A DNA stretch of 64,000 bases from UBA5078 sp040384465. Its GTDB lineage: Bacteria; Pseudomonadota; Gammaproteobacteria; Pseudomonadales; Pseudohongiellaceae. The first letter of the stretch is position 1, and every line of letters begins with the position of its first letter. The DNA lies in the NCBI GenBank assembly GCA_040384465.1, contig JAZKJF010000005.1:186001-250000 (forward strand), in the 5' to 3' direction. Below the pieces are notes generated by a model, which saw only the letters and a program-made list of their open reading frames with translations, did no database searches and was not told the origin of the DNA. Below are positions 9,362 to 18,724 of this stretch, in pieces. The position numbers and the translations under genes were made by a program.

Positions 9362-10596
9362 TGAGAGCCCACACTCCTTCTCTTCAAAATATCTCCAAGA
9401 CCAATCCACTGGAGACGTTGCAGCGCCGCATTCAGGCTCCGGGTCAACCCAATACCTTATTGATTGTGATGTTTCTGCTCATGACCATCGGTTTGTTGAT
9501 GATGACCTCTGCCTCCATCGAAATAGCGAATGGGCAGTACAACGATCCTTTCTTCTATTTCAAACGCCAATTGTTCTTCACCGTGTTGAGCGCGGTGATC
9601 GTGGTCGTGACGCTGACGATTCCTGTCCGCTTCTGGTATTCCATCAGTCTGCCTCTGCTGCTGCTCTCGTTTGCATTACTGGCCCTGGTGCTGGTGCCTG
9701 GCGTCGGTCGCGCCGTGAATGGCAGTTCACGCTGGATCGACCTTGGCTTCTACAATTTACAGCCTTCTGAGCTGGCAAAAATATTCATCATCGTTTATCT
9801 CGCTGCTTATCTGGAGCGTCATCGTTTTTCCGTGATGGAGACATGGGTGGGCTTCATCAAACCGATGGTGATACTCGCCGCTGCCATCGTGCTCCTGCAC
9901 TTCGAACCGGATCATGGGGCGATGGTGATTCTGATCGGCACGACCTTCAGCATGATCTTTCTCGCCGGCGCAAAACTGCACCGCTTTGCATTGGTTCTGC
10001 TGCTCTGTGTGTCCGCAGTGGCGGCGCTCGCCATCATGAAACCCTATGTACTGGATCGTTTTTCTTCTTTCATGAATCCATGGGCCGCCGAGTACGTTTA
10101 TGGTGAAGGGTATCAGTTGACCCAGGCACTGATTGCTTTTGGTCGTGGCGGCTGGTTCGGAGAAGGTCTGGGGAACAGCATCCAGAAACTGTACTTCCTG
10201 CCGGAAGCGCATACCGATTTCGTGCTGGCGATTGTTGCTGAGGAATTTGGCTTTGTTGGCGTCAGTGTCGTCGTCGGTTTGTTCATCACGCTGGTTGCGC
10301 AGGCGTTCAAGATTGGCAAGCGTGTCGAACTCAGCGGCAACCTCTTCCCGGCCTATCTGGCGTACGGCATCGCGATGCTGTTTGCCTGCCAGACACTCAT
10401 CAATGTGGGCGTGAATATCGGTCTATTGCCGACCAAGGGATTGACGCTGCCGTTTCTCAGTTACGGGGGCAACAGTTTGCTGATCAGTGCGTTCATGGTC
10501 GCTGTATTGGTACGCATCGATTATGAGTATGTCCAAAACACATTGAAATCATCACTGCAGAAAGTGACGAGCCCCGACAAGCGAGGTTTGCGATGA
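9361..10596 (+). CDS. ftsW: Septal peptidoglycan polymerase FtsW (SEDS family)
   Basis: Multi-pass inner-membrane glycosyltransferase of the SEDS family that polymerises septal glycan together with FtsI. The 411 residues hold about ten hydrophobic helices and the family signatures NGSSRWIDLG and FLSYGGNSLL. The start ATG 9361 overlaps the murD stop (TGATG) and has GTGGAGG just upstream; GTG 9358 is a possible alternative. Length is normal. It lies between murD and murG as in most gammaproteobacteria. Confidence 0.96.
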   Translation: MRAHTPSLQNISKTNPLETLQRRIQAPGQPNTLLIVMFLLMTIGLLMMTSASIEIANGQYNDPFFYFKRQLFFTVLSAVIVVVTLTIPVRFWYSISLPLLLLSFALLALVLVPGVGRAVNGSSRWIDLGFYNLQPSELAKIFIIVYLAAYLERHRFSVMETWVGFIKPMVILAAAIVLLHFEPDHGAMVILIGTTFSMIFLAGAKLHRFALVLLLCVSAVAALAIMKPYVLDRFSSFMNPWAAEYVYGEGYQLTQALIAFGRGGWFGEGLGNSIQKLYFLPEAHTDFVLAIVAEEFGFVGVSVVVGLFITLVAQAFKIGKRVELSGNLFPAYLAYGIAMLFACQTLINVGVNIGLLPTKGLTLPFLSYGGNSLLISAFMVAVLVRIDYEYVQNTLKSSLQKVTSPDKRGLR

Positions 10597-11720
10597 ACAA
10601 CACCGCCAACATCGCGTCGGCCAATGCCATCGGGACTGTGCTGATCATGGCGGGAGGGACCGGTGGTCACATCTACCCGGCGCTGAGTATCGCGCGCAAT
10701 TTGCACGCTCGCGGTTATCGCACCGAGTGGCTTGGCACGGCGCGAGGACTGGAAGTGGAAGTGTTGCGGGATACGGATATTCCGCTGCATTTCATTGAAG
10801 TGAAAGGGTTGCGCGGCAAAGGGCTTCTGAGTGTACTGCAGGCGCCGTTCATGATTGTCTCCTCGGTATTGCAGTCCTTACGGTTGCTGCGTCAGATCAA
10901 CCCTTGCTGTGTGCTCGGGATGGGTGGCTACGTGACAGGTCCCGGTGGTGTTGCAGCGCGACTTGCAGGTCGACAGTTGTTGATCCATGAACAGAATGCC
11001 ATCGCTGGTTTCAGCAATAGATTGCTGGCACGCATCGCCAATCGGGTGATGGAGGCATTCCCCGGCACCTTCACGACCGCTTCGAAAGTCGTCTGTACAG
11101 GTAACCCGGTGCGCGCTGAAATTGTCGCACTGACGGAGCCAGCAACCAGACTACGCGATGTCAACGCACCGCTACATGTGCTGGTGGTGGGGGGCAGTCT
11201 CGGTGCCGTTGCCATCAATCGTCTGATTCCCGCCGCTCTGCAACTTCTCGATGCGACGAATCGACCAGAGGTGTGGCACCAGACAGGTCGCAATAATCTG
11301 GAAGAGACTCGTGCGCTTTATGCTGCCAGTGCTCTGGCTGTCAATGAAGCATGCCGCGTCGACGCTTATATCCACGACATGGCCGCTGCGTATGCATGGG
11401 CTGATCTGGTGATCTGCCGCGCCGGTGCGACCACGGTCAGCGAGATTGCAGCAGCAGGCTTACCCTCTGTGTTGATCCCTTATCCGCACGCAGTTGACGA
11501 TCATCAGACTCGCAACGCGCAATGGCTCAGCGCTGCCGATGCAGCATTGCTGATGCCACAAAGTGAATTGAGTGCAGAGGTGCTCGCCGAACAATTAAAT
11601 ACTTTTACGAATGACAGAGACCTGCTGCTGTCCATGTCCAAGTCTGCCCGCGCACTGGCACGTCCTGACGCGAGCGATCTGGTGGCGCTGGAATGCATGG
11701 AGGCCTGCAAAGGCAAGTGA
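10593..11720 (+). CDS. murG: UDP-GlcNAc:lipid I GlcNAc transferase MurG
   Basis: Peripheral inner-membrane GT28 glycosyltransferase converting lipid I to lipid II. The 375 residues include the glycine-rich AGGTGGHIYPALSIA motif, VLGMGGYVTGPGG, LIHEQNAIAGFSNR and the UDP-GlcNAc-binding ICRAGATTVSEIAAAGLP motif. An N-terminal extension of about 11 residues precedes the first beta strand. ATG 10593 overlaps the ftsW stop (ATGA), indicating coupled translation. Confidence 0.96.
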   Translation: MNNTANIASANAIGTVLIMAGGTGGHIYPALSIARNLHARGYRTEWLGTARGLEVEVLRDTDIPLHFIEVKGLRGKGLLSVLQAPFMIVSSVLQSLRLLRQINPCCVLGMGGYVTGPGGVAARLAGRQLLIHEQNAIAGFSNRLLARIANRVMEAFPGTFTTASKVVCTGNPVRAEIVALTEPATRLRDVNAPLHVLVVGGSLGAVAINRLIPAALQLLDATNRPEVWHQTGRNNLEETRALYAASALAVNEACRVDAYIHDMAAAYAWADLVICRAGATTVSEIAAAGLPSVLIPYPHAVDDHQTRNAQWLSAADAALLMPQSELSAEVLAEQLNTFTNDRDLLLSMSKSARALARPDASDLVALECMEACKGK

Positions 11721-11724
11721 AGAG

Positions 11725-13161
11725 ATGATGAATCAGAAACAGCAAGGCCGACTGCACTTTGTTCCCGAGATGCGCCGCATCAAGACGATACATTTCGTGG
11801 GTATCGGTGGCGCAGGGATGTGCGGCATTGCCGAAGTGCTGCTGAATCAGGGCTACCGCATTACCGGCTCGGATCTCAAAGGCTCTGCAGTAACCGAAAG
11901 ACTGGTTGGCCTGGGCGCCACCGTGTACATCGGCCACAGCGCGAGCAACATTGATGCGGCAGATGTGGTGGTGTACTCCAGTGCGGTGAAGCCTGGCAAT
12001 CCCGAACTCACTGCGGCTCGCGCACTGGGCAAACCAATTATTCCGCGTGCAGAAATGCTGGCAGAGCTGATGCGTTATCGCCACGCCATCGCCATCGCGG
12101 GAACCCATGGCAAAACCACGACCACGAGTCTGGTCGCTTCGATTTTTGCCGAAGCCGGTCTCGATCCTACCTTTGTCATTGGTGGTCTGCTCAACAGTGC
12201 TGGCGCTAACGCCAGGTTGGGTGAGAGTCGCTACCTGGTGGCTGAAGCCGATGAGAGTGACGCGTCATTTTTACATCTGCAACCGATGGTTGCGGTGGTG
12301 ACAAATATCGACGCCGATCACATGAGCACTTATGAAGGGGACTTCAACAAGCTCAAGAAATCGTTCATCGAGTTCCTTCACAATCTGCCGTTCTATGGTC
12401 TTGCGGTGCTGTGTACGGATGATCCAATTGTGGAAGAAATTCTCCCGCTGGTGTCGCGACCGAAATTGACTTACGGCTTCGCGGACACCGCGGACTATCA
12501 GATTCTGAATCTGCAACAAGACAAACAATGCACAGAGTTCGAGATTGCGCGCCCCGAGCGAGTCGGCAATCTCAAGGTCAAGCTGAGCATCCCGGGTCGC
12601 CACAACGCTTTGAATGCAACCGCTGCAGTAGCCATTGCCAGCGATGAAGGCATCAGTGACGAGCATATCTGTGCAGGTTTGCAAAAATTCCAGGGTGTCG
12701 GCCGCCGTTTCGATATTCAAGGCACTTTCCCGGTGCGCGACGGCACCGCGATGTTGCTGGATGACTACGGGCACCATCCTCGTGAAGTTGCGGCCACCGT
12801 TGCCGCTCTGCGGGGAGGTTGGCCGCAGGCACGCGTGGTCATGATCTATCAACCGCACCGTTACACCCGCACCAAGGATCTCTACGAAGACTTCGTCAAA
12901 GTGCTGTCCGATGTGGATGTGCTGTTGATGCTGGAAGTGTATTCCGCAGGAGAAGACCCGATCCCCGGTGCCGACTCTCGCAGTCTCTGCCGCAGTATTC
13001 GTGCGCGCGGCAAAATAGATCCGGTGTTTGTGCAGGATGAAGAAGATATTCGCAAGGTGCTGACAGAGATACTGCGTGACGGCGACATCGTCATCACACA
13101 GGGCGCTGGCAGTGTCGGCTTGCTGGCAAAGCAACTGAGTGAGCAGGGCCTGATTCTCTAA
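11725..13161 (+). CDS. murC: UDP-N-acetylmuramate:L-alanine ligase MurC
   Basis: Cytoplasmic ligase for the first amino acid of the stem peptide. The 478 residues show VGIGGAGMCGIAEVL near the N-terminus, the P-loop AGTHGKTTTTS and the DDYGHHPREV motif. The frame is open back into murG, but the MMNQKQQGRL start fits the family N-terminus; ATG 11728 is an equivalent alternative. Only four bases separate it from murG. Confidence 0.95.
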   Translation: MMNQKQQGRLHFVPEMRRIKTIHFVGIGGAGMCGIAEVLLNQGYRITGSDLKGSAVTERLVGLGATVYIGHSASNIDAADVVVYSSAVKPGNPELTAARALGKPIIPRAEMLAELMRYRHAIAIAGTHGKTTTTSLVASIFAEAGLDPTFVIGGLLNSAGANARLGESRYLVAEADESDASFLHLQPMVAVVTNIDADHMSTYEGDFNKLKKSFIEFLHNLPFYGLAVLCTDDPIVEEILPLVSRPKLTYGFADTADYQILNLQQDKQCTEFEIARPERVGNLKVKLSIPGRHNALNATAAVAIASDEGISDEHICAGLQKFQGVGRRFDIQGTFPVRDGTAMLLDDYGHHPREVAATVAALRGGWPQARVVMIYQPHRYTRTKDLYEDFVKVLSDVDVLLMLEVYSAGEDPIPGADSRSLCRSIRARGKIDPVFVQDEEDIRKVLTEILRDGDIVITQGAGSVGLLAKQLSEQGLIL

Positions 13162-13176
13162 CCATCGAAAGAGTGA

Positions 13177-14124
13177 ATGCGCGTAATGAATGGAAAGCTG
13201 ACAACAATACAGAAACTTGGACGCGTCGCGGTGGTAATGGGCGGCAATTCCGCCGAGCGCGCAGTATCGCTCAAGAGCGGCAATGCCGTGTTGGCCGCGT
13301 TGCTGGAAACCGGGGTCAATGCTGTGGGTGTGGATGCAGCGAACGATTTGATCGGACAGTTGCAGAGACAAGGCGTTGAGCGTGTGTTCAATGTGTTGCA
13401 CGGACGTGGCGGCGAAGATGGGACGTTGCAGGGATTGCTTGAATTCATGCAGATTCCTTACACCGGCAGTGGTGTGCAAGCCTCGGCCCTGTCCATGGAC
13501 AAAGTGCTCACCAAGCGAGTGTGGCAGAGCCTGGGGCTCTCCACTCCAGCCTTCCAGATGTTATCAGCAGACAGTCATTGGTCCGCGATCATCACTGCAC
13601 TGGGTACAGCCGTGGTGAAACCGGTGCGCGAAGGTTCCAGTATCGGCATGTCGATTGTCACTACTGCGGAAGAATTGCAGGAAGCGTATGCGAAGGCAGC
13701 GGCTTACGACTCGGAAGTGATGGCCGAGCAGTACATTTCTGGCTCCGAATTCTCCGTCTCGATTCTGGGTAGTGAAGTTCTGCCAGCCATCGAGTTGCGA
13801 ACCACACACAAGTTCTATGACTACGACGCCAAGTACATAGCCAATGACACTCAGTACCTGTGCCCGGCACCACTGGGCGCGGCAGCAACAAATGAGCTGA
13901 GCGATTTGAGTTGGCGCGCTTTTGCAGCGATTGGTTGTCGCGGCTGGGGACGAGTGGATGTGATGCGAGATAAGCAGGGGCGTTTTTGGCTGCTGGAAGT
14001 CAACACTGTACCGGGCATGACCGATCACAGTCTGGTGCCAATGGCTGCGCGAGCGCGTGGTCTGAGTTTTGGGGAACTGCTGCTGCAGGTGCTGATCGAT
14101 ACATTGCGTGACAGGGCACAATGA
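13177..14124 (+). CDS. ddlB: D-alanine:D-alanine ligase DdlB
   Basis: ATP-grasp ligase making the D-Ala-D-Ala dipeptide used by MurF. The 315 residues carry the N-terminal VVMGGNSAERAVSLKSG motif, NVLHGRGGEDG, the ATP-grasp segment VVKPVREGSSIGM and the C-terminal LLEVNTVPGMTDHS metal/substrate motif. ATG 13177 and ATG 13186 are both possible. The stop overlaps the ftsQ start (ATGA). The position between murC and ftsQ identifies it as the DdlB orthologue. Confidence 0.95.
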   Translation: MRVMNGKLTTIQKLGRVAVVMGGNSAERAVSLKSGNAVLAALLETGVNAVGVDAANDLIGQLQRQGVERVFNVLHGRGGEDGTLQGLLEFMQIPYTGSGVQASALSMDKVLTKRVWQSLGLSTPAFQMLSADSHWSAIITALGTAVVKPVREGSSIGMSIVTTAEELQEAYAKAAAYDSEVMAEQYISGSEFSVSILGSEVLPAIELRTTHKFYDYDAKYIANDTQYLCPAPLGAAATNELSDLSWRAFAAIGCRGWGRVDVMRDKQGRFWLLEVNTVPGMTDHSLVPMAARARGLSFGELLLQVLIDTLRDRAQ

Positions 14125-14954
14125 AAACAACAATGAACAGCAATTCATTTTCAGCTCGTGGAGGCATACGCGATATCCCTCGCGGTGCGGTGCCGCTGCG
14201 TAGAAATGAACCGGCGCAAGTCGAGCGCGCGCCGACTAAAAGCCGCACAGGCATTTTGCTCGGCTTGTTGGCGTTGAGTCTGCTGTTACTGCTGGGGCAA
14301 TACGCGACGGAAATTCGCAGCTTGGTCAACAAACCGGTACAGACTGTCTTGATGGCGAATCCGCTGCAGCGCGTGAATGAGCAGAATGTGCGTGAAGTAC
14401 TGGCCAATCATCTTGATGCGGGATTTTTCGCCCTCGATGTGCAGGCCATCAAGACTGCTCTGGAAGCCGACCCCTGGGTCGAGAAGGCCACCATCTCCCG
14501 CATCTGGCCGGACACTTTGTCTGTGGCCATTACTGAGGAGATCGCGATTGCCCGCTGGGGTGACGCCACTCTGTTGAATCAATTCGGTGTGACCTTCGAA
14601 CCTTATGCGATGGAGGACGATCTGGCGCTGCCTTTGCTGATCGGGCCAGAAGGTCAGCAACGACGGGTGATGGAGCAGTACCAGACCTTCAGTCAAATGC
14701 TGTTTTCGTCGGGATTGCGCATTCGCGAACTGAGTTTGAATGAGCGCGGCAGCTGGAGTCTGCGTTTGCACAACGATGCCGAAGTGATGATCGGTCGCAA
14801 TGAAGTCGTGGAAAGGATGCAGCGTTTTGTCAGCCTTTATGATCGACACCTTTACAGTCAGCTGGACCAGATCGAGGCGTTCGATCTGCGTTACAACAAT
14901 GGAATCTCAATCAGGAAAAAGGCAGATATGCCAGTCGGGATAGTCTCTAAATGA
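14121..14954 (+). CDS. ftsQ: Cell division protein FtsQ
   Basis: Bitopic inner-membrane scaffold of the FtsQLB complex. The 277 residues include a basic cytoplasmic tail of about 40, one TM segment at about 50-66 (GILLGLLALSLLLLLG) and a periplasmic POTRA domain followed by the FtsQ beta domain (LEADPWVEKATISRIWPDTL, then LSLNERGSWSL). Length is normal. ATG 14121 is coupled to the ddlB stop. Its own stop overlaps the ATG of a 35-codon ORF that leads into ftsA. Confidence 0.94.
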   Translation: MKTTMNSNSFSARGGIRDIPRGAVPLRRNEPAQVERAPTKSRTGILLGLLALSLLLLLGQYATEIRSLVNKPVQTVLMANPLQRVNEQNVREVLANHLDAGFFALDVQAIKTALEADPWVEKATISRIWPDTLSVAITEEIAIARWGDATLLNQFGVTFEPYAMEDDLALPLLIGPEGQQRRVMEQYQTFSQMLFSSGLRIRELSLNERGSWSLRLHNDAEVMIGRNEVVERMQRFVSLYDRHLYSQLDQIEAFDLRYNNGISIRKKADMPVGIVSK

Positions 14955-15058
14955 ATTGCATCAACATGAACAGCAGTTTGGTCAGCAACTGCGAGGATAA
15001 AATCTTGAGTGCCGGTAACGCGGTAGGGGTTATCACATCACGAGGAGCGCGCGGGTAA
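14951..15058 (+). CDS. Possible 35-residue bridging ORF between ftsQ and ftsA
   Basis: The ATG at 14951 overlaps the ftsQ stop (ATGA), and the TAA stop at 15056-15058 shares its last base with the ftsA ATG (TAATG). Upstream GGGA (14937-14940) could serve as SD. The peptide (MNCINMNSSLVSNC... ...TSRGARG) has two Cys, no TM segment and no domain I recognise. Both junctions copy the coupling style of the rest of this cluster, so translation is plausible, perhaps only to carry ribosomes to ftsA. It could also be chance in a 103-nt spacer. Confidence 0.4.
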   Translation: MNCINMNSSLVSNCEDKILSAGNAVGVITSRGARG

Positions 15059-16293
15059 TGAGCGAATCAACACGCGGAAATCTGATTGTTGGTCTGGATA
15101 TTGGGACTTCGAAAGTGGTGGCCATTGTGGGCGACATCAAGGCTGATGGCACTCTGGATATCGTTGGAATTGGCAGCCACCGTTCACGCGGACTGAAGAA
15201 GGGCACGGTGGTCAACATCGAGTCGACAGTGGAGTCGATTCAACGCGCCATCGAAGAGGCTGAACTGATGGCGGGCTGTCAGATTCACTCGGTGTATGCG
15301 GGCATCGCCGGCAGCCATATTCGCAGCATGAATTCCCATGGCATTGTCGCTATTCGCGATGGTGAAGTGACGCGCGCCGATATCGATCGTGTGATTGACG
15401 CGGCCCAGGCTGTGGCGATTCCAGCAGATCAGAAAGTGCTGCACATTCTGCCGCAGGAATACATCATCGATGCGCAGGAAGGGGTGAAAGAACCGCTGGG
15501 AATGTCCGGTGTGCGACTCGAAGCCAAGGTGCATCTGGTGACCTGTGCCATCAACGCCGTGCAGAACATTGAGAAGTGCATCAAGCGCTGCGGACTGGTC
15601 ACAGAAGAGATTATTCTTGAACAACTGGCGTCCAGCTATGCGGTGCTGACTGAAGACGAGAAAGAGTTGGGCGTGTGTCTCGTCGACATCGGCGGTGGAA
15701 CGTCCGATATCGCCGTCTTTACCGAGGGCGCAATCCGTCATACAGGGGTAATTCCTATCGCTGGTGATCAAGTTACTAACGATATTGCTATGGCTTTGCG
15801 AACTCCTACTGAAAATGCAGATGAAATTAAGATAAAATACGCGTGTGCTCTGACTCAGCTTGCGAGTGCCGGGGAAACCATTCAGGTTCCCAGTGTGGGC
15901 GACCGGCCCCCTCGTGAATTATCACGACAAGCATTGGCAGAAGTGGTGGAACCACGTTACGACGAATTGTTCACGTTGATCCGTGCTGAACTGCAACGCA
16001 GTGGCTACGACAATATGCTGGCCGCCGGCATTGTACTGACCGGCGGCACGAGCAAGATGGAAGGTGTCGTCGAACTGGCAGAAGAGATTTTCCACACACC
16101 AGTGCGGATTGGTTTTCCGCAGAATGTGAATGGTTTGTCGGACATCGTCAGGAACCCGATTTATTCAACAGGGGTTGGCTTGCTTCTCTACGGATTGAAG
16201 CAGCAACAGGACAAGGAGTATCAGACTCCCGTCAAGGAACCTCGCATCGGTTTGATGGAACGTATCAGCGGCTGGCTCAAGAAAAATCTTTGA
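15058..16293 (+). CDS. ftsA: Cell division protein FtsA
   Basis: Actin-like ATPase that tethers FtsZ to the membrane and recruits later division proteins. The 411 residues show the phosphate-1 motif GLDIGTSKV, the SHS2 (1C) insertion, phosphate-2 VDIGGGTSDIAVF, the adenosine motif GIVLTGGTSKMEGV, and a C-terminal amphipathic tail (LMERISGWLKKNL) that binds the membrane. GAGGAG at 15042-15047 is the likely SD. Length is close to E. coli FtsA. Confidence 0.97.
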   Translation: MSESTRGNLIVGLDIGTSKVVAIVGDIKADGTLDIVGIGSHRSRGLKKGTVVNIESTVESIQRAIEEAELMAGCQIHSVYAGIAGSHIRSMNSHGIVAIRDGEVTRADIDRVIDAAQAVAIPADQKVLHILPQEYIIDAQEGVKEPLGMSGVRLEAKVHLVTCAINAVQNIEKCIKRCGLVTEEIILEQLASSYAVLTEDEKELGVCLVDIGGGTSDIAVFTEGAIRHTGVIPIAGDQVTNDIAMALRTPTENADEIKIKYACALTQLASAGETIQVPSVGDRPPRELSRQALAEVVEPRYDELFTLIRAELQRSGYDNMLAAGIVLTGGTSKMEGVVELAEEIFHTPVRIGFPQNVNGLSDIVRNPIYSTGVGLLLYGLKQQQDKEYQTPVKEPRIGLMERISGWLKKNL

Positions 16294-16400
16294 CCGCTGC
16301 GCCTTGGTGAACAGGATTGATCGGAAAGACAGACCGAATTGGATTGCAAGTCATAAACCGCAGGACGTGTTTTCAAAATTTAAAAAAACCAGGAGGCCGT

Positions 16401-17576
16401 ATGTTTGAATTAGTCGATAGTATTCCGCAGAACGCAGTGATCAAAGTGATTGGTGTGGGCGGTGGCGGCGGCAACGCGGTACGTCACATGATTGCCAGCC
16501 ATATCGAAGGCGTCGAATTTGTCGGTGCCAATACAGACGCTCAGGCCTTGAACAATCTGCGCGCCAAGACTCTCCTGCAGATGGGCAGCTGCGTGACCAA
16601 GGGCTTGGGCGCCGGTGCCAACCCGGAGATCGGTCGTCAGGCAGCGCTCGAAGATCGTGATGAGATTGCAGAAATTCTCGCAGGCGCCGACATGGTCTTC
16701 ATCACAGCAGGCATGGGCGGAGGTACCGGCACGGGTGCAGCGCCGATTTTCGCCGAAGTGGCCAGAGAGCTGGGCATCCTGACAGTGGCTGTGGTGACCA
16801 AGCCATTCCCGTTCGAAGGCAAGAAGCGTGCGAAGGTTGCTGAAGAAGGTATTCGCGCACTGTCCGAACATGTTGACTCCCTGATTACTATACCGAATGA
16901 AAAATTGCTGGCGGTGCTGGGTAAAGACGCATCACTCCTGGACGCGTTCAAAGCGGCCAATGATGTGTTGCTTGGCGCGGTGAAAGGCATTGCCGATCTG
17001 ATCATGCGTCCTGGCATGATCAACGTGGACTTCGCGGATGTGCGCACGGTGATGTCCGAGATGGGCATGGCCATGATGGGCACCGGCTACGCCTCAGGTG
17101 TGGGACGTGCGCGTGAGGCTGCCGAAGCTGCTATCCGCAGCCCGCTGCTGGAAGATGTCAATCTGCACGGCGCGCGCGGTATTCTGGTGAACATCACTGC
17201 GGGTGAGAATCTGTCTCTGGGCGAATTCACCGAAGTGGGTGACACCATCGAAGAGTTTGCGTCTGACGATGCGACTGTAGTAGTCGGCACCGTGATTGAC
17301 CCGGATATGGGTGATGAAATTCGCGTTACGGTAGTGGCGACTGGTCTGGGTCTGCGTGCGGCGATGGCTGCTGCTCCTGTCAAAATAGTGGAAACGGTTG
17401 CAGCTCCCAAGGCAGTGGTGACCGACTATCGCCAACTGGATCGCCCGGTGGGAATGAGAACACGTCCGGCCTCTGCTCACACCATGCCGCAGACTGGTCT
17501 TGCCAGAGCGGTAGGGTCTGATGCCGATATGGATTACCTGGATATTCCTGCATTCCTGCGTCGTCAGGCGGATTGA
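16401..17576 (+). CDS. ftsZ: Cell division protein FtsZ
   Basis: Tubulin-like GTPase that forms the Z-ring. The 391-residue product has VIGVGGGGGNAV, the tubulin signature GGGTGTGAAP and the conserved C-terminal peptide LDIPAFLRRQ, which binds FtsA and ZipA. The frame is open 84 nt upstream, but ATG 16401 follows a perfect AGGAGG (16391-16396) and gives the normal N-terminus. The 107-nt gap after ftsA holds no clear promoter. Confidence 0.97.
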   Translation: MFELVDSIPQNAVIKVIGVGGGGGNAVRHMIASHIEGVEFVGANTDAQALNNLRAKTLLQMGSCVTKGLGAGANPEIGRQAALEDRDEIAEILAGADMVFITAGMGGGTGTGAAPIFAEVARELGILTVAVVTKPFPFEGKKRAKVAEEGIRALSEHVDSLITIPNEKLLAVLGKDASLLDAFKAANDVLLGAVKGIADLIMRPGMINVDFADVRTVMSEMGMAMMGTGYASGVGRAREAAEAAIRSPLLEDVNLHGARGILVNITAGENLSLGEFTEVGDTIEEFASDDATVVVGTVIDPDMGDEIRVTVVATGLGLRAAMAAAPVKIVETVAAPKAVVTDYRQLDRPVGMRTRPASAHTMPQTGLARAVGSDADMDYLDIPAFLRRQAD

Positions 17577-17602
17577 CAGGGCCGCTCTCAAGGCTCTGTT
17601 TG

Positions 17603-17631
17603 TTGGGTTATGACATGATCTTTGCTATTAT
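17603..17631 (+). promoter_or_regulatory. Candidate sigma-70 promoter of lpxC
   Basis: TTGGGT (17603-17608) and TATTAT (17626-17631) are 17 bp apart, and TGC directly precedes the -10 (extended -10). It lies in the 117-nt ftsZ-lpxC gap, so lpxC may be transcribed on its own as well as by read-through. Confidence 0.55.
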
Positions 17632-17693
17632 CCGGCCTGCGCTGGAGCGGCTAGACACGCGGGCATCACATTAAAACGGGAAAGACGACACCT

Positions 17694-18605
17694 ATGCTTA
17701 AACAAAGAACCTTGAAAAACGTGATCAGAGCGACCGGCGTAGGCCTGCACACCGGCGAGAAAGTCTATCTGACACTGAGACCCGCTCCCGTGAACACAGG
17801 GATTATCTTCACCCGCACGGATCTTGATCCGATGGTGGAGATTCCGGCCAAGGCCGTCTATGTGGGAGATACCACCCTTTCCACCACATTGGTAAAGGGT
17901 GATGTCAGGATTTCCACGATTGAGCACCTGATGTCGGCGATGTCCGGTCTTGGGATCGACAATGCCTATATCGATGTGAGTGCGCCCGAAGTGCCGATCA
18001 TGGACGGCAGCGCCGGACCATTCGTGTTCCTCATCCAGTCCGCTGGCATCGAAGAACAGCCCGCCTTGAAGCAGTTCATTCGCATCAAGAAGACCGTACG
18101 TCTGGAAGATGGCGACAAATCTGTCAGCCTGGAACCCTTCGATGGTTTCAAAGTCAGCTACACGCTGCTTTACGATCACCCCGTTTACAGAAAGTACACC
18201 AAGACGGCGAGTGTGGATTTCTCCAGCACCTCCTTCGTCAAAGAAGTCAGTCGCGCGCGAACCTTCGGCTTCATGCATGAGTTTGAAGAGCTGCGCAATC
18301 GCAATCTGGCCTTGGGCGCGAGCATGGACAATGCCATTGCGGTAGGCGATTACAAGGTGCTGAACGAGGACGGTCTGCGTTATGAAGACGAGTTCGTAAA
18401 GCACAAAATTCTGGATTCCATCGGCGATCTTTACCTGACTGGCCACAGCCTGATCGGTGAGTTCAAAGGATATAAATCTGGACACGCCCTGAATAATGCA
18501 TTATTAAGAGCGCTGGAAGTAAACAAAGACGCCTGGGAAATTGTCACTTTCGACAACGATTTAAACGTACCTATTTCCTACATGAAGCCCGTATTGGCAG
18601 CCTGA
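17694..18605 (+). CDS. lpxC: UDP-3-O-acyl-N-acetylglucosamine deacetylase LpxC
   Basis: Zn-dependent cytoplasmic deacetylase, the committed step of lipid A synthesis. The 303 residues start MLKQRTLKNVIRATGVGLHT, and contain the zinc-ligand motifs STIEHLMSAM and KHKILDSIGDL and the C-terminal GYKSGHALNNALLRAL with the catalytic His. Size is normal for the family. In E. coli LpxC is degraded through a C-terminal signal; the tail here ends SYMKPVLAA, similarly hydrophobic, which suggests but does not prove the same control. Confidence 0.97.
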   Translation: MLKQRTLKNVIRATGVGLHTGEKVYLTLRPAPVNTGIIFTRTDLDPMVEIPAKAVYVGDTTLSTTLVKGDVRISTIEHLMSAMSGLGIDNAYIDVSAPEVPIMDGSAGPFVFLIQSAGIEEQPALKQFIRIKKTVRLEDGDKSVSLEPFDGFKVSYTLLYDHPVYRKYTKTASVDFSSTSFVKEVSRARTFGFMHEFEELRNRNLALGASMDNAIAVGDYKVLNEDGLRYEDEFVKHKILDSIGDLYLTGHSLIGEFKGYKSGHALNNALLRALEVNKDAWEIVTFDNDLNVPISYMKPVLAA

Positions 18606-18631
18606 TACAGATTTTTTACCGTTATTCTTTG

Positions 18632-18662
18632 CTAACCCGTTGTTTTTTCGGGTGTTAGTTTG
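18632..18662 (+). terminator. Possible terminator after lpxC
   Basis: CTAACCCG (18632-18639) can pair with CGGGTGTTAG (18649-18658) with a small bulge over a T-rich loop, followed by TTTGA. The T-tract is short, so read-through into the peptidase gene is likely. Confidence 0.4.
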
Positions 18663-18724
18663 ACGCGTTGCTGCCTTGACCGACTCAGGTGTTCTGGTAC
18701 ACGTATTTAGAGAACCGCCTGAGC

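Noticed and set aside
12271..13479. Open frame of about 402 codons antisense to murC and ddlB
   Set aside because: Spans the junction of two well-conserved genes and has shadow-like composition; no independent support.
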